Part shown: positions 34,212 to 42,440 of the stretch, piece after piece
Layout: each line of letters starts with the position of its first letter
Numbering within the stretch: the stretch's first letter is position 1
Assembly: GCF_937952055.1 (NCBI RefSeq)
Contig: NZ_CALFYO010000008.1
Location: 1 to 64,000, forward strand
Length of the DNA: 64,000 nucleotides
Source: an uncultured Piscinibacter sp.
Lineage (GTDB): Bacteria > Pseudomonadota > Gammaproteobacteria > Burkholderiales > Burkholderiaceae_C
Direction of reading: 5' to 3'
The notes under the pieces: generated by a model
Databases searched by the model: none
What the model saw: the letters and a program-made list of their open reading frames with translations, nothing else
Told to the model about the DNA's origin: nothing
Position numbers and translations under genes: made by a program

Positions 34212-35837
34212 CTAGAGCAGTTCCAGGCCGGGTCCGCGCAGACCGACCAGCAGGGCCCGCCCGTCGCTGGTGACGCGGAACTCGCCGTACTTCGCGCGCT
34301 CCCAGCGCTTCGCTTCCCCCTCGCGGAAGAACCACGCGTCGCTGACCAGGATCCAGCGGCCCTCTTTGGGCGTCAGCTCGATGCGCATTTCGCCTGCGGC
34401 GAGCGGTGTGCCGTCGTCGATGCGAGACAGCGTGGCCACGCCGCGTTCATCGCGGCGCGCGACGACATGCGGACGCTGCATGCGCAGCATGCCGGCGCGG
34501 CGTTCGACCGGTTCGCCGGGCAGGTTGAAGTTCAGCCGCATGAAGTCGCCCTGCATCAACGAGCGCGGGTCGACCGGCGCCAGTTCGACGAAGACGGCCT
34601 GGCCATCGCGGATCAAGGTCTCCTTCTCGCGGATGCCGAGGTTGGCCACGGCCAGGATGGCCACGAGGGCGAGACCGATGCCCCCACGGGCGAGACGAGG
34701 CGTCGAGGGGCGGGGCGACAGCGTGGCTGCGTCCAGACGCCGGCCGGCGCCGGCCCACCACGCCAGTGCAGCGAGCAGCGCACCGGCGGCCGCCAGCACG
34801 GCCGCCTTCGTGGCCAGCGGCCAGGCGAGCTGGTAGTAGAACGCGCCGACGATCCACGTCGCGGCCACGCCCGCCGCCGCGGCAAGGCGGTGGCGGCCGC
34901 TGGTGGCGAGCAGCGCAAGCGTCAGCCAGGTCGCGCCGAGCGAAGGCATGAGCGCGGCCAGCGCCACCAGCACGACGGCGGCACCGGCGAGCGCCGGGCG
35001 GCGCAGTGCAGGCCAGCGCCGCGCCGCGATGACCGCGCCCGCCAACGCCAGCAGTGCCGACGCGGCCTGCAGGGTGAGCCAGCTGGCGCCGGTGTCGTCA
35101 CGCCGGCCAAGCTCCCGGACGATCTCAGCCGCGAAGCCACCGCCCAGCGTGCCGCCGACGAGGAATGTCATGCCCGACCACCAGGCGAATGCGGCAAGCA
35201 GCGCCAGGCTCCAGCCGGCACCGATGGACTCGACGGCGGCGGCCGAGTGGCCATGCAGCAGGCGCCGCTGTGCCCACAGCGCGCCGACCCAGACTGCCAG
35301 CAGCAGGTGCCAGGCCAGCCACCATTGCTGGGGCGAGTCGCCGCGGCCGATGTGCCAGCGCTGCGGTGTGAGCGCGATGGCAAGCATCACTGCCGCCGCT
35401 GCGCCGAGCAGCACGCGCAGCCAGGCGGAGCGAATGCCGGTTGCCACGGCCAGTGCGAGCAGGCCGAGCAGCGCTGCGCCGGCGGCCGTCCCGGCATCGC
35501 GGAACAGGCCGAAACCGAGCGAGCCGCCGCCGACCAGCAGGGCCGGCACGGCGAGCTGTTCGACGAACAGCGGCACGTCGCGCGAGCGCAGTACCACCAC
35601 GGCGCCGGCGATCAGCAGTCCACCGACGACGTAAGGCCCGATGCTGCGGCTGATCAGGTCTCCCAGCAGCATGCCCACCACGCCCAGCAGCGGAATCGCG
35701 GCCAGCCAGGCGCCGAGCGCCGTGAGCAGCACCACCGGCCAGGGCCGGGTCTCGCCGCGGGGCGGGCCGGCATCGGGGGGCAGAAGCCCCTGCGCGCGGG
35801 CCGCCTGCATGACGGCGTCGAGTGTGGTCCGGCTCAT
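34212..35837 (-). CDS. DUF4401-like / GDYXXLXY-domain membrane fusion protein
   Basis: A 541-residue protein. The first 360 or so residues carry about ten hydrophobic segments (WPVVLLTALGAWLAAIPLLG and others) in the manner of DUF4401 proteins. A further membrane helix (ARGGIGLALVAILAVANLGI) leads into a C-terminal soluble domain with the motif GDFMRLNF, a match to GDYxxLxY with F for Y, followed by RWILVSDAWFFREGEA. In many bacteria these two parts are separate adjacent genes, so this appears to be a natural fusion. The ATG at 35837 overlaps the stop of the DUF2157 gene (ATGA), implying coupling. The function is unknown. Confidence 0.85.
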   Translation of the reverse strand: MSRTTLDAVMQAARAQGLLPPDAGPPRGETRPWPVVLLTALGAWLAAIPLLGVVGMLLGDLISRSIGPYVVGGLLIAGAVVVLRSRDVPLFVEQLAVPALLVGGGSLGFGLFRDAGTAAGAALLGLLALAVATGIRSAWLRVLLGAAAAVMLAIALTPQRWHIGRGDSPQQWWLAWHLLLAVWVGALWAQRRLLHGHSAAAVESIGAGWSLALLAAFAWWSGMTFLVGGTLGGGFAAEIVRELGRRDDTGASWLTLQAASALLALAGAVIAARRWPALRRPALAGAAVVLVALAALMPSLGATWLTLALLATSGRHRLAAAAGVAATWIVGAFYYQLAWPLATKAAVLAAAGALLAALAWWAGAGRRLDAATLSPRPSTPRLARGGIGLALVAILAVANLGIREKETLIRDGQAVFVELAPVDPRSLMQGDFMRLNFNLPGEPVERRAGMLRMQRPHVVARRDERGVATLSRIDDGTPLAAGEMRIELTPKEGRWILVSDAWFFREGEAKRWERAKYGEFRVTSDGRALLVGLRGPGLELL

Positions 35838-36811
35838 GCGTCGCTCCCTTGCCTGGTGCGTGCGCGCGCCAGGCGCAGCACGCCGCTGACGCTGGCAGCG
35901 AGCAGGCCGGCCGCAGCCAGGCCCAGCAGGAACAGTCGGCCGATCGGATCGCCGTGCGCGTCCTCCAGGAGCGCTCGGCCGAGACCGGCGACCAGCAGCG
36001 TGTTGACGCCGAGCGCGGCGGCGCTGAGCGCATAGACGTCGAAGCCGCGTGCCGGCGCGAAAGCGGCCGCCATGGCGGCCAGGACGACCAGCCCCAACAC
36101 GTAATGCGTGCCGACAGAGCGGCCGAAGAGGCCGGCCAGCGCGGTGCTGGTGAGCACCACCACGGCCAGCGTGACGGCAGTGCGCAGCGCCCAGGGGCCG
36201 GCACCGGTGAGCCTGCGGCCGAAGTCGCTCAGCGCGGCGACGACGGCGAGCGCCGCCGCCCAGCCGACGACATGAACGGCGAGATCGTCCGGCTCGACGC
36301 GCCAGCGGTGGCCGGTGTGGGCGTGGATCCACAACGCGATCGCGACGAAGACCACGAGCGCCCAGGGCGCCCAGATCAGGTCGGAGCGCGCGCCGAGAGC
36401 GAGCGGCAGGGTCAGCGCCGCCCACAGGGCGAAGAGTTGCCAGGGGTCCGCGCCGGTCTGGTAGGTCTGGCCGAAGTGGGCGAACAGCGCGCCCGTGGCC
36501 AGCAGCAGCACCAGCGACAGCGGCGCCTGAAGGACGGGGCGCCACAGCGCGGCCAGCGCCGTCGCGCCGACCACGCCTTGCAGCACGGCGAAGCGGCCGA
36601 AGCGGCCCAGCGAGTCCCAGCTGGCGGCGATCCAGAAGACCAACCCGAGCCCCAGCAGCGCCGCGGCCAGCATGGCCAGCCCAAGCGGCATCCAGCGCGT
36701 CAGTGCAGGCGGCTCGGCGTCCAGCGCGGCCAGTTCTTCAAGTCGCCGCGATGCCTGCGCGTCGAGCCGGTGCTCGGCGGCAAGTTCATGCAGCGCCAGT
36801 CGCAGGTCCAT
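35834..36811 (-). CDS. DUF2157 domain membrane protein
   Basis: A 325-residue protein. The N-terminal 45 residues are soluble and helical (LRLALHELAAEHRLDAQASRRLEEL), typical of DUF2157, followed by about nine membrane segments beginning MPLGLAMLAAALLGLGLVFWIAASWDSLGRF. The start has a strong GGAGGAGG site. It overlaps the next gene by four bases and the two must act together, but the family has no known function. Confidence 0.85.
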   Translation of the reverse strand: MDLRLALHELAAEHRLDAQASRRLEELAALDAEPPALTRWMPLGLAMLAAALLGLGLVFWIAASWDSLGRFGRFAVLQGVVGATALAALWRPVLQAPLSLVLLLATGALFAHFGQTYQTGADPWQLFALWAALTLPLALGARSDLIWAPWALVVFVAIALWIHAHTGHRWRVEPDDLAVHVVGWAAALAVVAALSDFGRRLTGAGPWALRTAVTLAVVVLTSTALAGLFGRSVGTHYVLGLVVLAAMAAAFAPARGFDVYALSAAALGVNTLLVAGLGRALLEDAHGDPIGRLFLLGLAAAGLLAASVSGVLRLARARTRQGSDA

Positions 36812-36935
36812 CGATCCTCCTCCGGGTGCCTCGATGGGGCGGCATGCTAGCCGCGGACCAGGCTCGCAAGGGCCATGATGCGCAGACGCCCGGCGCGCGA
36901 CACCGCCGGTCGCGCGAGGCGATACCTGGCGCGTC

Positions 36936-37628
36936 TCAGCGCCTGCGGTACTGGGTCGCGCCGAACAGCGTTTCGCGCGCCTTGTCGTCGACCAGCGGCT
37001 TGCGCTGGTGCGCCAGCACCTCGACGCCGCGCATCACCGCCGGGCGGTGGCCGATCTCGTCGAACCAGCCCTTCAGGTGCGGATAGTCGTTCCAGTCGAT
37101 CCCCTGGTTCTTCCACGAACGCAGCCAGGGAAAGACGGCGATGTCGGCGATCGAGTATTCCGCGCCGCCGATGTACCTGCTCTTCGCCAGCCGGCGATCC
37201 ATCACGCCGTACAGGCGCTTCGCCTCGTTGGTGTAGCGGTTGATCGCGTACTCGATCTTCTCCGGCGCGTAGATGCGGAAGTGATGCGCTTGGCCCAGCA
37301 TCGGCCCGACGCCGCCCATCTGGAACATCAGCCACTGCAGCACCTCGTACTTGCCGCGCGTATCGGCGGGCAACAATCGGCCCGTCTTGCCGGCCAGGTA
37401 GAGCAGGATGGCGCCCGACTCGAACAGGGAGATCGGCTGGCCGTCGGGGCCGTCGGGGTCGACGATCGCGGGGATCTTGTTGTTCGGGCTGATGGCCAGG
37501 AACTCCGGCTTGAACTGGTCGCCCGCGCCGATGTCCACGGGGGTCACGCGGTACGGCAGTCCGCACTCCTCGAGCATGATGTGAACCTTGTGGCCGTTCG
37601 GCGTCGCCCACGAATACACTTCAATCAT
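36936..37628 (-). CDS. Glutathione S-transferase family protein (YfcG/YghU Nu-class)
   Basis: A 230-residue GST, close to E. coli YfcG along its whole length: the N-terminal thioredoxin fold begins IEVYSWATPNGHKVHIMLEE with TPNGHK at the active site, then ISPNNKIPAIVD, LFESGAILLYLA (glutathione gamma-glutamyl site) and the helical domain with GGVGPMLGQAHHF and YSIADIAVFPW. YfcG has disulfide reductase activity with two glutathiones, and a similar role is likely. GAGAGGAAC precedes the ATG. It is divergent from an unknown gene 66 bases away. Confidence 0.93.
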   Translation of the reverse strand: MIEVYSWATPNGHKVHIMLEECGLPYRVTPVDIGAGDQFKPEFLAISPNNKIPAIVDPDGPDGQPISLFESGAILLYLAGKTGRLLPADTRGKYEVLQWLMFQMGGVGPMLGQAHHFRIYAPEKIEYAINRYTNEAKRLYGVMDRRLAKSRYIGGAEYSIADIAVFPWLRSWKNQGIDWNDYPHLKGWFDEIGHRPAVMRGVEVLAHQRKPLVDDKARETLFGATQYRRR

Positions 37629-37694
37629 GAGGTTCCTCTCCGGGTCGGTGCAGCGAAGCAGTCGTGCCCACACTCTAGTGGATTGACCGCGACC

Positions 37695-38429
37695 ATGCTG
37701 GAGACCTTCAAGCGTCTGTTGGCCGGCAAGCCGGTGGTTACGTTGCCCTGGACCGATGTGGCCGACTGGGCGAACCACCGCGCACTGAACTTCCGCCGTG
37801 TGCGCGAGGGCGAGGGCTTCGTCGTCGAGGGCTCGCTCGAGGACAAGCCCTGGCGCCTGGAGTGGGGCCCGCCGCAGCGTGCCTACATTGCCGGCCGCGA
37901 ACTGCGCATCCGCATGGAACTGCGCCTGCCAGGCGAACTGCAGATGCTCGTGCTGTCCAAGCCGCTGATGGATCGGCTCGAGCGCCAGACCTACGAGAGA
38001 TTCACCGAGGGCATGCAGACGCAGATCGACACCGGCACGCCCGAGGAGATGCGCTGGCTGGTGATGTATCCCAAGGCCAACCTGAACATGTTTCGCGGGC
38101 TGCGCGGGCGCTTCGGCGGGGTGGCTGCGACGCCGGCAAACGTGATGTCGTGGCTGGAGGGTCCGCTCGGCCTGCAACTCGCGCGCGGCCTGGGCACGCT
38201 GCTGCAGCACGAACCGCCGCTGGTGCTGATGACGCTGCGCGGTCGCGCCTATCTCCGGCTGCAGTTGCTCGACCCCGACCCGATGACGCTGTCGGCCGCG
38301 GTCGAGATCTTCGAGACCGCAGTGACGCAGGCACGACGCGTTGCCGCACAGCGCGGCGAAGCCGCCCCGGAGTGGCCGAGCAGCAGTTCGACCGCCTGGC
38401 AGAACTTCGACGACACCAAGCCACGCTGA
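37695..38429 (+). CDS. Hypothetical protein
   Basis: A 244-residue soluble-looking protein with no signal peptide or membrane helix. It starts MLETFKRLLAGKPVVTLPW and contains no motif I recognise. A moderately conserved-looking block is WLVMYPKANLNMFRGLRGRFGG. Support for being a gene is its uninterrupted length, good codon third-position GC and its position between divergent and convergent real genes. No clear ribosome-binding site is visible before the ATG. Confidence 0.75.
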   Translation: MLETFKRLLAGKPVVTLPWTDVADWANHRALNFRRVREGEGFVVEGSLEDKPWRLEWGPPQRAYIAGRELRIRMELRLPGELQMLVLSKPLMDRLERQTYERFTEGMQTQIDTGTPEEMRWLVMYPKANLNMFRGLRGRFGGVAATPANVMSWLEGPLGLQLARGLGTLLQHEPPLVLMTLRGRAYLRLQLLDPDPMTLSAAVEIFETAVTQARRVAAQRGEAAPEWPSSSSTAWQNFDDTKPR

Positions 38430-38469
38430 GGCCGGGCGCTTGCGGCCCGCTGCCTCACCGGATTGCGGC

Positions 38470-39711
38470 TTACTGGTGCTTGCCGAGTTCGAGTTTGGCG
38501 ATCGCGTTGCGGTGCACTTCGTCCGGGCCGTCGGCATAGCGCAGCGTGCGCGCCAGCGTGTAGAAGTAGGCCAGTGGGAAGTCCTGGCTCATGCCGGCGC
38601 CGCCATGCACCTGCATCGCCCAGTCGATCACCTTGCAGGCCATCGTCGGCGCGACCACCTTGATCATCGCGATCTCGGCCTTGGCGCTCTTGTTGCCCGC
38701 GATGTCCATCATCCAGGCCGCCTTCAGCGTCAGCAGCCGGGCCTGGTCGATCATGCAGCGCGCCTCGGCGATGCGCTCCCGCGTCACCCCTTGCTCGGCA
38801 ATGCTGCGGCCGAAGGCGACGCGCTTGCTGGCCCGCTGGCACATCAGTTCCAGCGAGCGCTCGGCCAGGCCGATCAGTCGCATGCAGTGGTGGATGCGTC
38901 CCGGGCCGAGGCGGCCCTGCGCGATCTCGAAGCCGCGGCCTTCGCCAAGGAGGATGTTGCTCACCGGCACGCGCACGTTCTCGAACAGCACCTCCATGTG
39001 ACCATGTGGTGCATCGTCGAAGCCGAACACGTTCAGCGGCCGCAGCACCTTCACCCCCGGCGTGTCGGCCGGCACCAGCACCATCGATTGCTGCGAGTGC
39101 TTGGGTGCGGTCGGATCGGTCTTGCCCATGAAGATATAGATCTGGCAGCGCGGATCGCCGGCGCCGCTGGTCCACCACTTGCGGCCGTTGATGAGGTACT
39201 CGTCACCCTGCCGCTCGATGCGCGCCTCGATGTTGGTCGCGTCGGACGAGGCGACGGCGGGTTCGGTCATCGCGAAGGCGCTGCGCATGCGGCCGTCGAG
39301 CAACGGCTCGAGCCAACGCTTCTTGTGCTCCTCGCTGCCGTAACGGACGATGGTCTCCATGTTGCCGGTGTCCGGCGCCGAGCAGTTGAACACCTCGCTG
39401 CTCCAGGGCACGCGGCCCATGATCTCGGCCAGCGGCGCGTATTCCTGATTCGACAGACCGATGCCGTACTGGCCGGAGGTGTTCTTGTGGCCGTCGGCGC
39501 TGGGCGGCAGGAAGAGGTTCCACAAGCCCTGCGCGCGAGCCTTGGGCTTGAGCTTCTCGATCACTTCCAGCGGCGTCCAGCGCTTGCCGGCGGCGGTGTT
39601 GGCCTCGATCTCGGCCCACCAGGCGGCTTCCGCCGGGTAGATGTGCTCGTCCATGAAGCGCAGCAGCTGAGCCTGCAGTTCCTGGGTCCGGGGCGAATAG
39701 CTGAAGTCCAT
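38470..39711 (-). CDS. Acyl-CoA dehydrogenase (ACAD10/11- and LvaC-like)
   Basis: A 413-residue flavoprotein of the acyl-CoA dehydrogenase family. It opens FSYSPRTQELQAQLLRFMDEHIYP and has the FAD/substrate motif SAFAMTEPAVASSDATNIEA, WWTSGAGDPRC, the FGRSIAEQGVTRERIAEAR helix and the C-terminal VHGGAGMSQDFPLAYFYTLARTLRYADGPDEVH. This subgroup is the one fused to an APH-type kinase in animal ACAD10/11. Here the kinase gene lies 23 nt upstream on the same strand. In that group the dehydrogenase acts on 4-hydroxyacyl-CoA intermediates after phosphorylation; ordinary beta-oxidation remains possible. Confidence 0.93.
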   Translation of the reverse strand: MDFSYSPRTQELQAQLLRFMDEHIYPAEAAWWAEIEANTAAGKRWTPLEVIEKLKPKARAQGLWNLFLPPSADGHKNTSGQYGIGLSNQEYAPLAEIMGRVPWSSEVFNCSAPDTGNMETIVRYGSEEHKKRWLEPLLDGRMRSAFAMTEPAVASSDATNIEARIERQGDEYLINGRKWWTSGAGDPRCQIYIFMGKTDPTAPKHSQQSMVLVPADTPGVKVLRPLNVFGFDDAPHGHMEVLFENVRVPVSNILLGEGRGFEIAQGRLGPGRIHHCMRLIGLAERSLELMCQRASKRVAFGRSIAEQGVTRERIAEARCMIDQARLLTLKAAWMMDIAGNKSAKAEIAMIKVVAPTMACKVIDWAMQVHGGAGMSQDFPLAYFYTLARTLRYADGPDEVHRNAIAKLELGKHQ

Positions 39712-39734
39712 GGTGTCTCTCTTTCGGGGTGTGA

Positions 39735-40811
39735 TCAGGTCCGGCTGGCGATGCGCCAGCCCATCTCGGCCAGGGGCCGGGCACCGGCGCCTGCGGCCAC
39801 CGCCTGCGCGCTCGACGCGGTGCCGTCGACGACGCGCTTGGCGATGCCTTGCAGGATGCCGGCCATGCGGAACAGGTTGTAGGCGAGGTAGAAGTTCCAG
39901 TCGGCCATCACTGCGTCAGGGTCGGCGCGGCCGGTGCGCTCGCAATAGCGGCGCACGTAGCTCCTCTCGTCGGGGATGCCCAGCGCCGCCAGGTCCACGC
40001 CGCCGATGCCGCGGAACTGGCCCGGCGCGATGTGCCAGGACATGCAGTGGTAGCTGAAGTCCGCCAGCGGATGGCCGAGCGTGGACAGTTCCCAGTCGAG
40101 CACGGCGAGGATGCGGGGCGCGGTGGGATGGAAGACGAGGTTGTCCAGCCGGTAGTCGCCGTGCACCACCGACACCTGGCTCTCGTCGCGCGCGCTGGCC
40201 GGCATGTGCGCCGGCAGCCATTCCATCAGGCGGTCCATCGCCTCGATCGGCTCGGTGATCGAGGCCTGGTACTGCTTGCTCCAGCGCCCGATCTGCCGCT
40301 CGAAGTAGTTGCCGGGCTTGCCGTAGCTCGCCAGTCCGACGGCATTCACATCGGTGGTGTGCAGCGCGGCGATGACGCGGTTCATTTCGTCGTAGATCGC
40401 GGTGCGCTCGGCGCGGCTGATGTCGGGCAGGGTCTGGTCCCACAGCACGCGGCCCTGCACGAATTCCATCACGTAGAAGGCGCGACCGATGACGGCCTCG
40501 TCCTCGCACAGCAGGTGCATCGTCGGCACCGGCACGTCGGAGCCGCGCAGGGCGCGCATCACGGTGAACTCGCGCTCGATCGCGTGCGCCGAGGGCAGCA
40601 ACCGGGCCACCGGGCCCGGCTTGCAGCGCATCACGTAGGTGGTGGCCGGCGTGACCAGCTTGAAGGTCGGATTGGACTGGCCGCCCTTGAACTGCTCGAC
40701 GGACAGTGGGCCTCGGAAGCCGTCGAGGTGCTGTTCGAGATGGGCCTGCAGCGCGCCGATGTCGAAGGCGTGCTGTGCGGCGACGGGCTTGGTTCCGGAA
40801 TAGGCGTCCAT
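39735..40811 (-). CDS. Aminoglycoside-phosphotransferase-like kinase (ACAD10/11 kinase-domain homologue)
   Basis: A 358-residue protein of the APH/choline kinase fold. Seen: LSVEQFKGGQSNPTFKL (nucleotide loop), a lysine region TYVMRCKPGP, FYVMEFVQGRVLWD (hinge), the catalytic loop VVHGDYRLDNLVFHP and the metal-binding LDWELSTLGHPLADF. The HGDxxxxN and D motifs are complete. This subfamily is not an antibiotic-resistance enzyme; its relatives phosphorylate hydroxyacyl-CoA substrates and are paired or fused with acyl-CoA dehydrogenases. I chose the ATG at 40811; a TTG at 40838 would add nine residues. A Crp/Fnr regulator is encoded just upstream. Confidence 0.9.
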   Translation of the reverse strand: MDAYSGTKPVAAQHAFDIGALQAHLEQHLDGFRGPLSVEQFKGGQSNPTFKLVTPATTYVMRCKPGPVARLLPSAHAIEREFTVMRALRGSDVPVPTMHLLCEDEAVIGRAFYVMEFVQGRVLWDQTLPDISRAERTAIYDEMNRVIAALHTTDVNAVGLASYGKPGNYFERQIGRWSKQYQASITEPIEAMDRLMEWLPAHMPASARDESQVSVVHGDYRLDNLVFHPTAPRILAVLDWELSTLGHPLADFSYHCMSWHIAPGQFRGIGGVDLAALGIPDERSYVRRYCERTGRADPDAVMADWNFYLAYNLFRMAGILQGIAKRVVDGTASSAQAVAAGAGARPLAEMGWRIASRT

Positions 40812-40871
40812 GGGCTTGTCAGTCGGAGTGGAGGACAAGCCGGCCGCCGGCGCGACCGGCGCGGCAGGCGT

Positions 40872-41600
40872 CTATCGCTCGGCGATGGCGAGCAACTTTT
40901 CCTTCGAGAGCACCACCAGTCGCGTCGGCTCGATGCGCACGGCACCCTCGCGCTCGAAGCCCTTGAGCTCCTGGTTGACACGCTGGCGCGAGGCGCCGAG
41001 CAGCTGCGCCAGATCCTCCTGCGCGAGCTGCAGACCGATGCGGGTCTCCTCGCCCTGCTCGACGCCGTAGCTGCGCGCGAGCAGCAGCACCTGTTTGGCC
41101 AGCCGTGCGGCGAGCGGTCGGGTGTTGAGGTCCTCGATGGTGTCGAACATGAGCCGCAGTCGCCGGCAGTTCAGGCGCAACAGCGCGTCGTAGAGCTCGA
41201 CATGCTGCGCGAGCAGTTCCTTGAAGTCGGCCTTGCGCACCACCAGCAGCGTGGTTTCGCCATGCGCGCTCGCGTCGTGTGTGCGCGGCAGGCCGTCGAA
41301 AAGGGCGATGTCGCCGAACCAGGTGCCGGGCTCGACGTAGGTCAGCGTGACCTGCTTGCCCGACAGCGAGACGGAACTCACGCGCACCGCGCCCTTGGCC
41401 ACGCCGCACCACTCCTGCGCAGGCGTGCCGCGTGCCGAGAGCGTGGCGCCGTCGGACAGCCGCCGAACCGTCGCGCGGGCGAGGATGGCCTGGCGCAGCG
41501 CCGGTGAGAGCTTCGAGAACCAAGAGCCCGACTCGATGTTGGAACGTTCGTCGATTGTAAGAACGGGGGTGTTCATGTTCAGTCGCTGACGTGACAGCAT
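40872..41600 (-). CDS. Crp/Fnr-family transcriptional regulator
   Basis: A 242-residue regulator with an N-terminal cyclic-nucleotide-binding fold (WCGVAKGAVRVSSVSLSGKQVTLTY, PGTWFGDIALFDGLPRTHDASA) and a C-terminal winged helix (QEDLAQLLGASRQRVNQELKGFEREGAV). It lacks the N-terminal cysteines of FNR. The DGLPRTHDASA loop departs from the RSA..T pattern of cAMP-binding CRP, so the ligand is uncertain. It may start at 41600 or at the ATG at 41576. It is upstream of the kinase/dehydrogenase genes on the same strand and divergent from the aldolase, with a palindrome between. Confidence 0.9.
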   Translation of the reverse strand: MLSRQRLNMNTPVLTIDERSNIESGSWFSKLSPALRQAILARATVRRLSDGATLSARGTPAQEWCGVAKGAVRVSSVSLSGKQVTLTYVEPGTWFGDIALFDGLPRTHDASAHGETTLLVVRKADFKELLAQHVELYDALLRLNCRRLRLMFDTIEDLNTRPLAARLAKQVLLLARSYGVEQGEETRIGLQLAQEDLAQLLGASRQRVNQELKGFEREGAVRIEPTRLVVLSKEKLLAIAER

Positions 41601-41604
41601 GATG

Positions 41605-41618
41605 GGTTCGTGCGAACC
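41605..41618. promoter_or_regulatory. Palindrome between the Crp/Fnr and aldolase genes
   Basis: GGTTCG-TG-CGAACC is a perfect 14-base dyad, 4 bases before the Crp/Fnr start codon and 38 before the aldolase start. It is a likely operator for autoregulation or for control of both genes. It is not the usual TGTGA-N6-TCACA site. Confidence 0.5.
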
Positions 41619-41656
41619 TATTGTCCACGAGCAAGAACATCGATCAGGAGACCCGC

Positions 41657-42433
41657 ATGGCTACCAGCGCACTGCAGATTCCCAGCCGCCAGGGCGAGGT
41701 CAGCGCCGAGGAGTGGCAGACCCGCGTGGACCTTGCCGCCGCCTACCGGCTGGTGGCGCTGTTCAAGTGGGACGATCTCGTCTTCACGCACATCAGTGCG
41801 CGAGTGCCCGGTCGCGACAACGAGTTCCTCATCAACCCCTACGGCCTGATGTTCGAGGAGATCTCCGCGTCGAGCCTGGTGCGCATCGACACCGCAGGCA
41901 ACAAGCTCGATGACTCGTCGTTCCCGGTCAACCCGGCCGGCTTCACCATCCACAGCGCGATCCATGCCGCGCGCCACGACGCGCAGTGCGTGCTGCACAC
42001 CCATACGCTAAACGGCGTCGCGGTGTCGGCGCAGAAGGGCGGGGTGTTGCCGCTGTCTCAACAGTCGATCTTCGTGCTTTCCAGCCTCGCGTACCACGAC
42101 TACGAGGGCGTGGCGCTCAACGAGGAAGAGAAGCCGCGGCTCGTCGCGGACCTCGGCGAGAAGAACTTCCTCATGCTGCGCAACCACGGCCTGTTGACGC
42201 TGGGTGCGACGATCGCCGACGCCTTCCTCAACATGTACCTGTTCGAAGCGGTGTGCACGATCCAGGTCCGCGCGCTGGCGGGCAGCCGCGAATTGACGCA
42301 TGTCGACCCGCGCATCATCGCCGGCGCGCAGGCGCAGGCCAAGCAGGTGACACGCGGGGTCGGCGGCGGTGCGCTGACCTGGCCGGGCCTGCTGCGTCGG
42401 CTCGACCGCCTGAACCCGGGCTACCGCGACTGA
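41657..42433 (+). CDS. Class II aldolase/adducin family protein
   Basis: A 258-residue metal-dependent aldolase-fold protein. The zinc ligands appear in CVLHTHTLNGVAVSAQ (two histidines) and in LMLRNHGLLTLG (third). Other features are TRVDLAAAYRLVALFKWDDLVFTHISAR and INPYGLMFEEISASSL, typical of the FucA/AraD/adducin group. The substrate is not predictable. ATG 41657 has AGGAG at the right distance; earlier in-frame starts lack it. It is convergent with the hydratase gene, with 7 bases between stops. Confidence 0.9.
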   Translation: MATSALQIPSRQGEVSAEEWQTRVDLAAAYRLVALFKWDDLVFTHISARVPGRDNEFLINPYGLMFEEISASSLVRIDTAGNKLDDSSFPVNPAGFTIHSAIHAARHDAQCVLHTHTLNGVAVSAQKGGVLPLSQQSIFVLSSLAYHDYEGVALNEEEKPRLVADLGEKNFLMLRNHGLLTLGATIADAFLNMYLFEAVCTIQVRALAGSRELTHVDPRIIAGAQAQAKQVTRGVGGGALTWPGLLRRLDRLNPGYRD

Positions 42434-42440
42434 GCGGCCG

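Noticed and set aside
39735..40811. Aminoglycoside resistance gene
   Set aside because: The fold is shared, but the pairing with an acyl-CoA dehydrogenase and the subfamily features point to a metabolic kinase.
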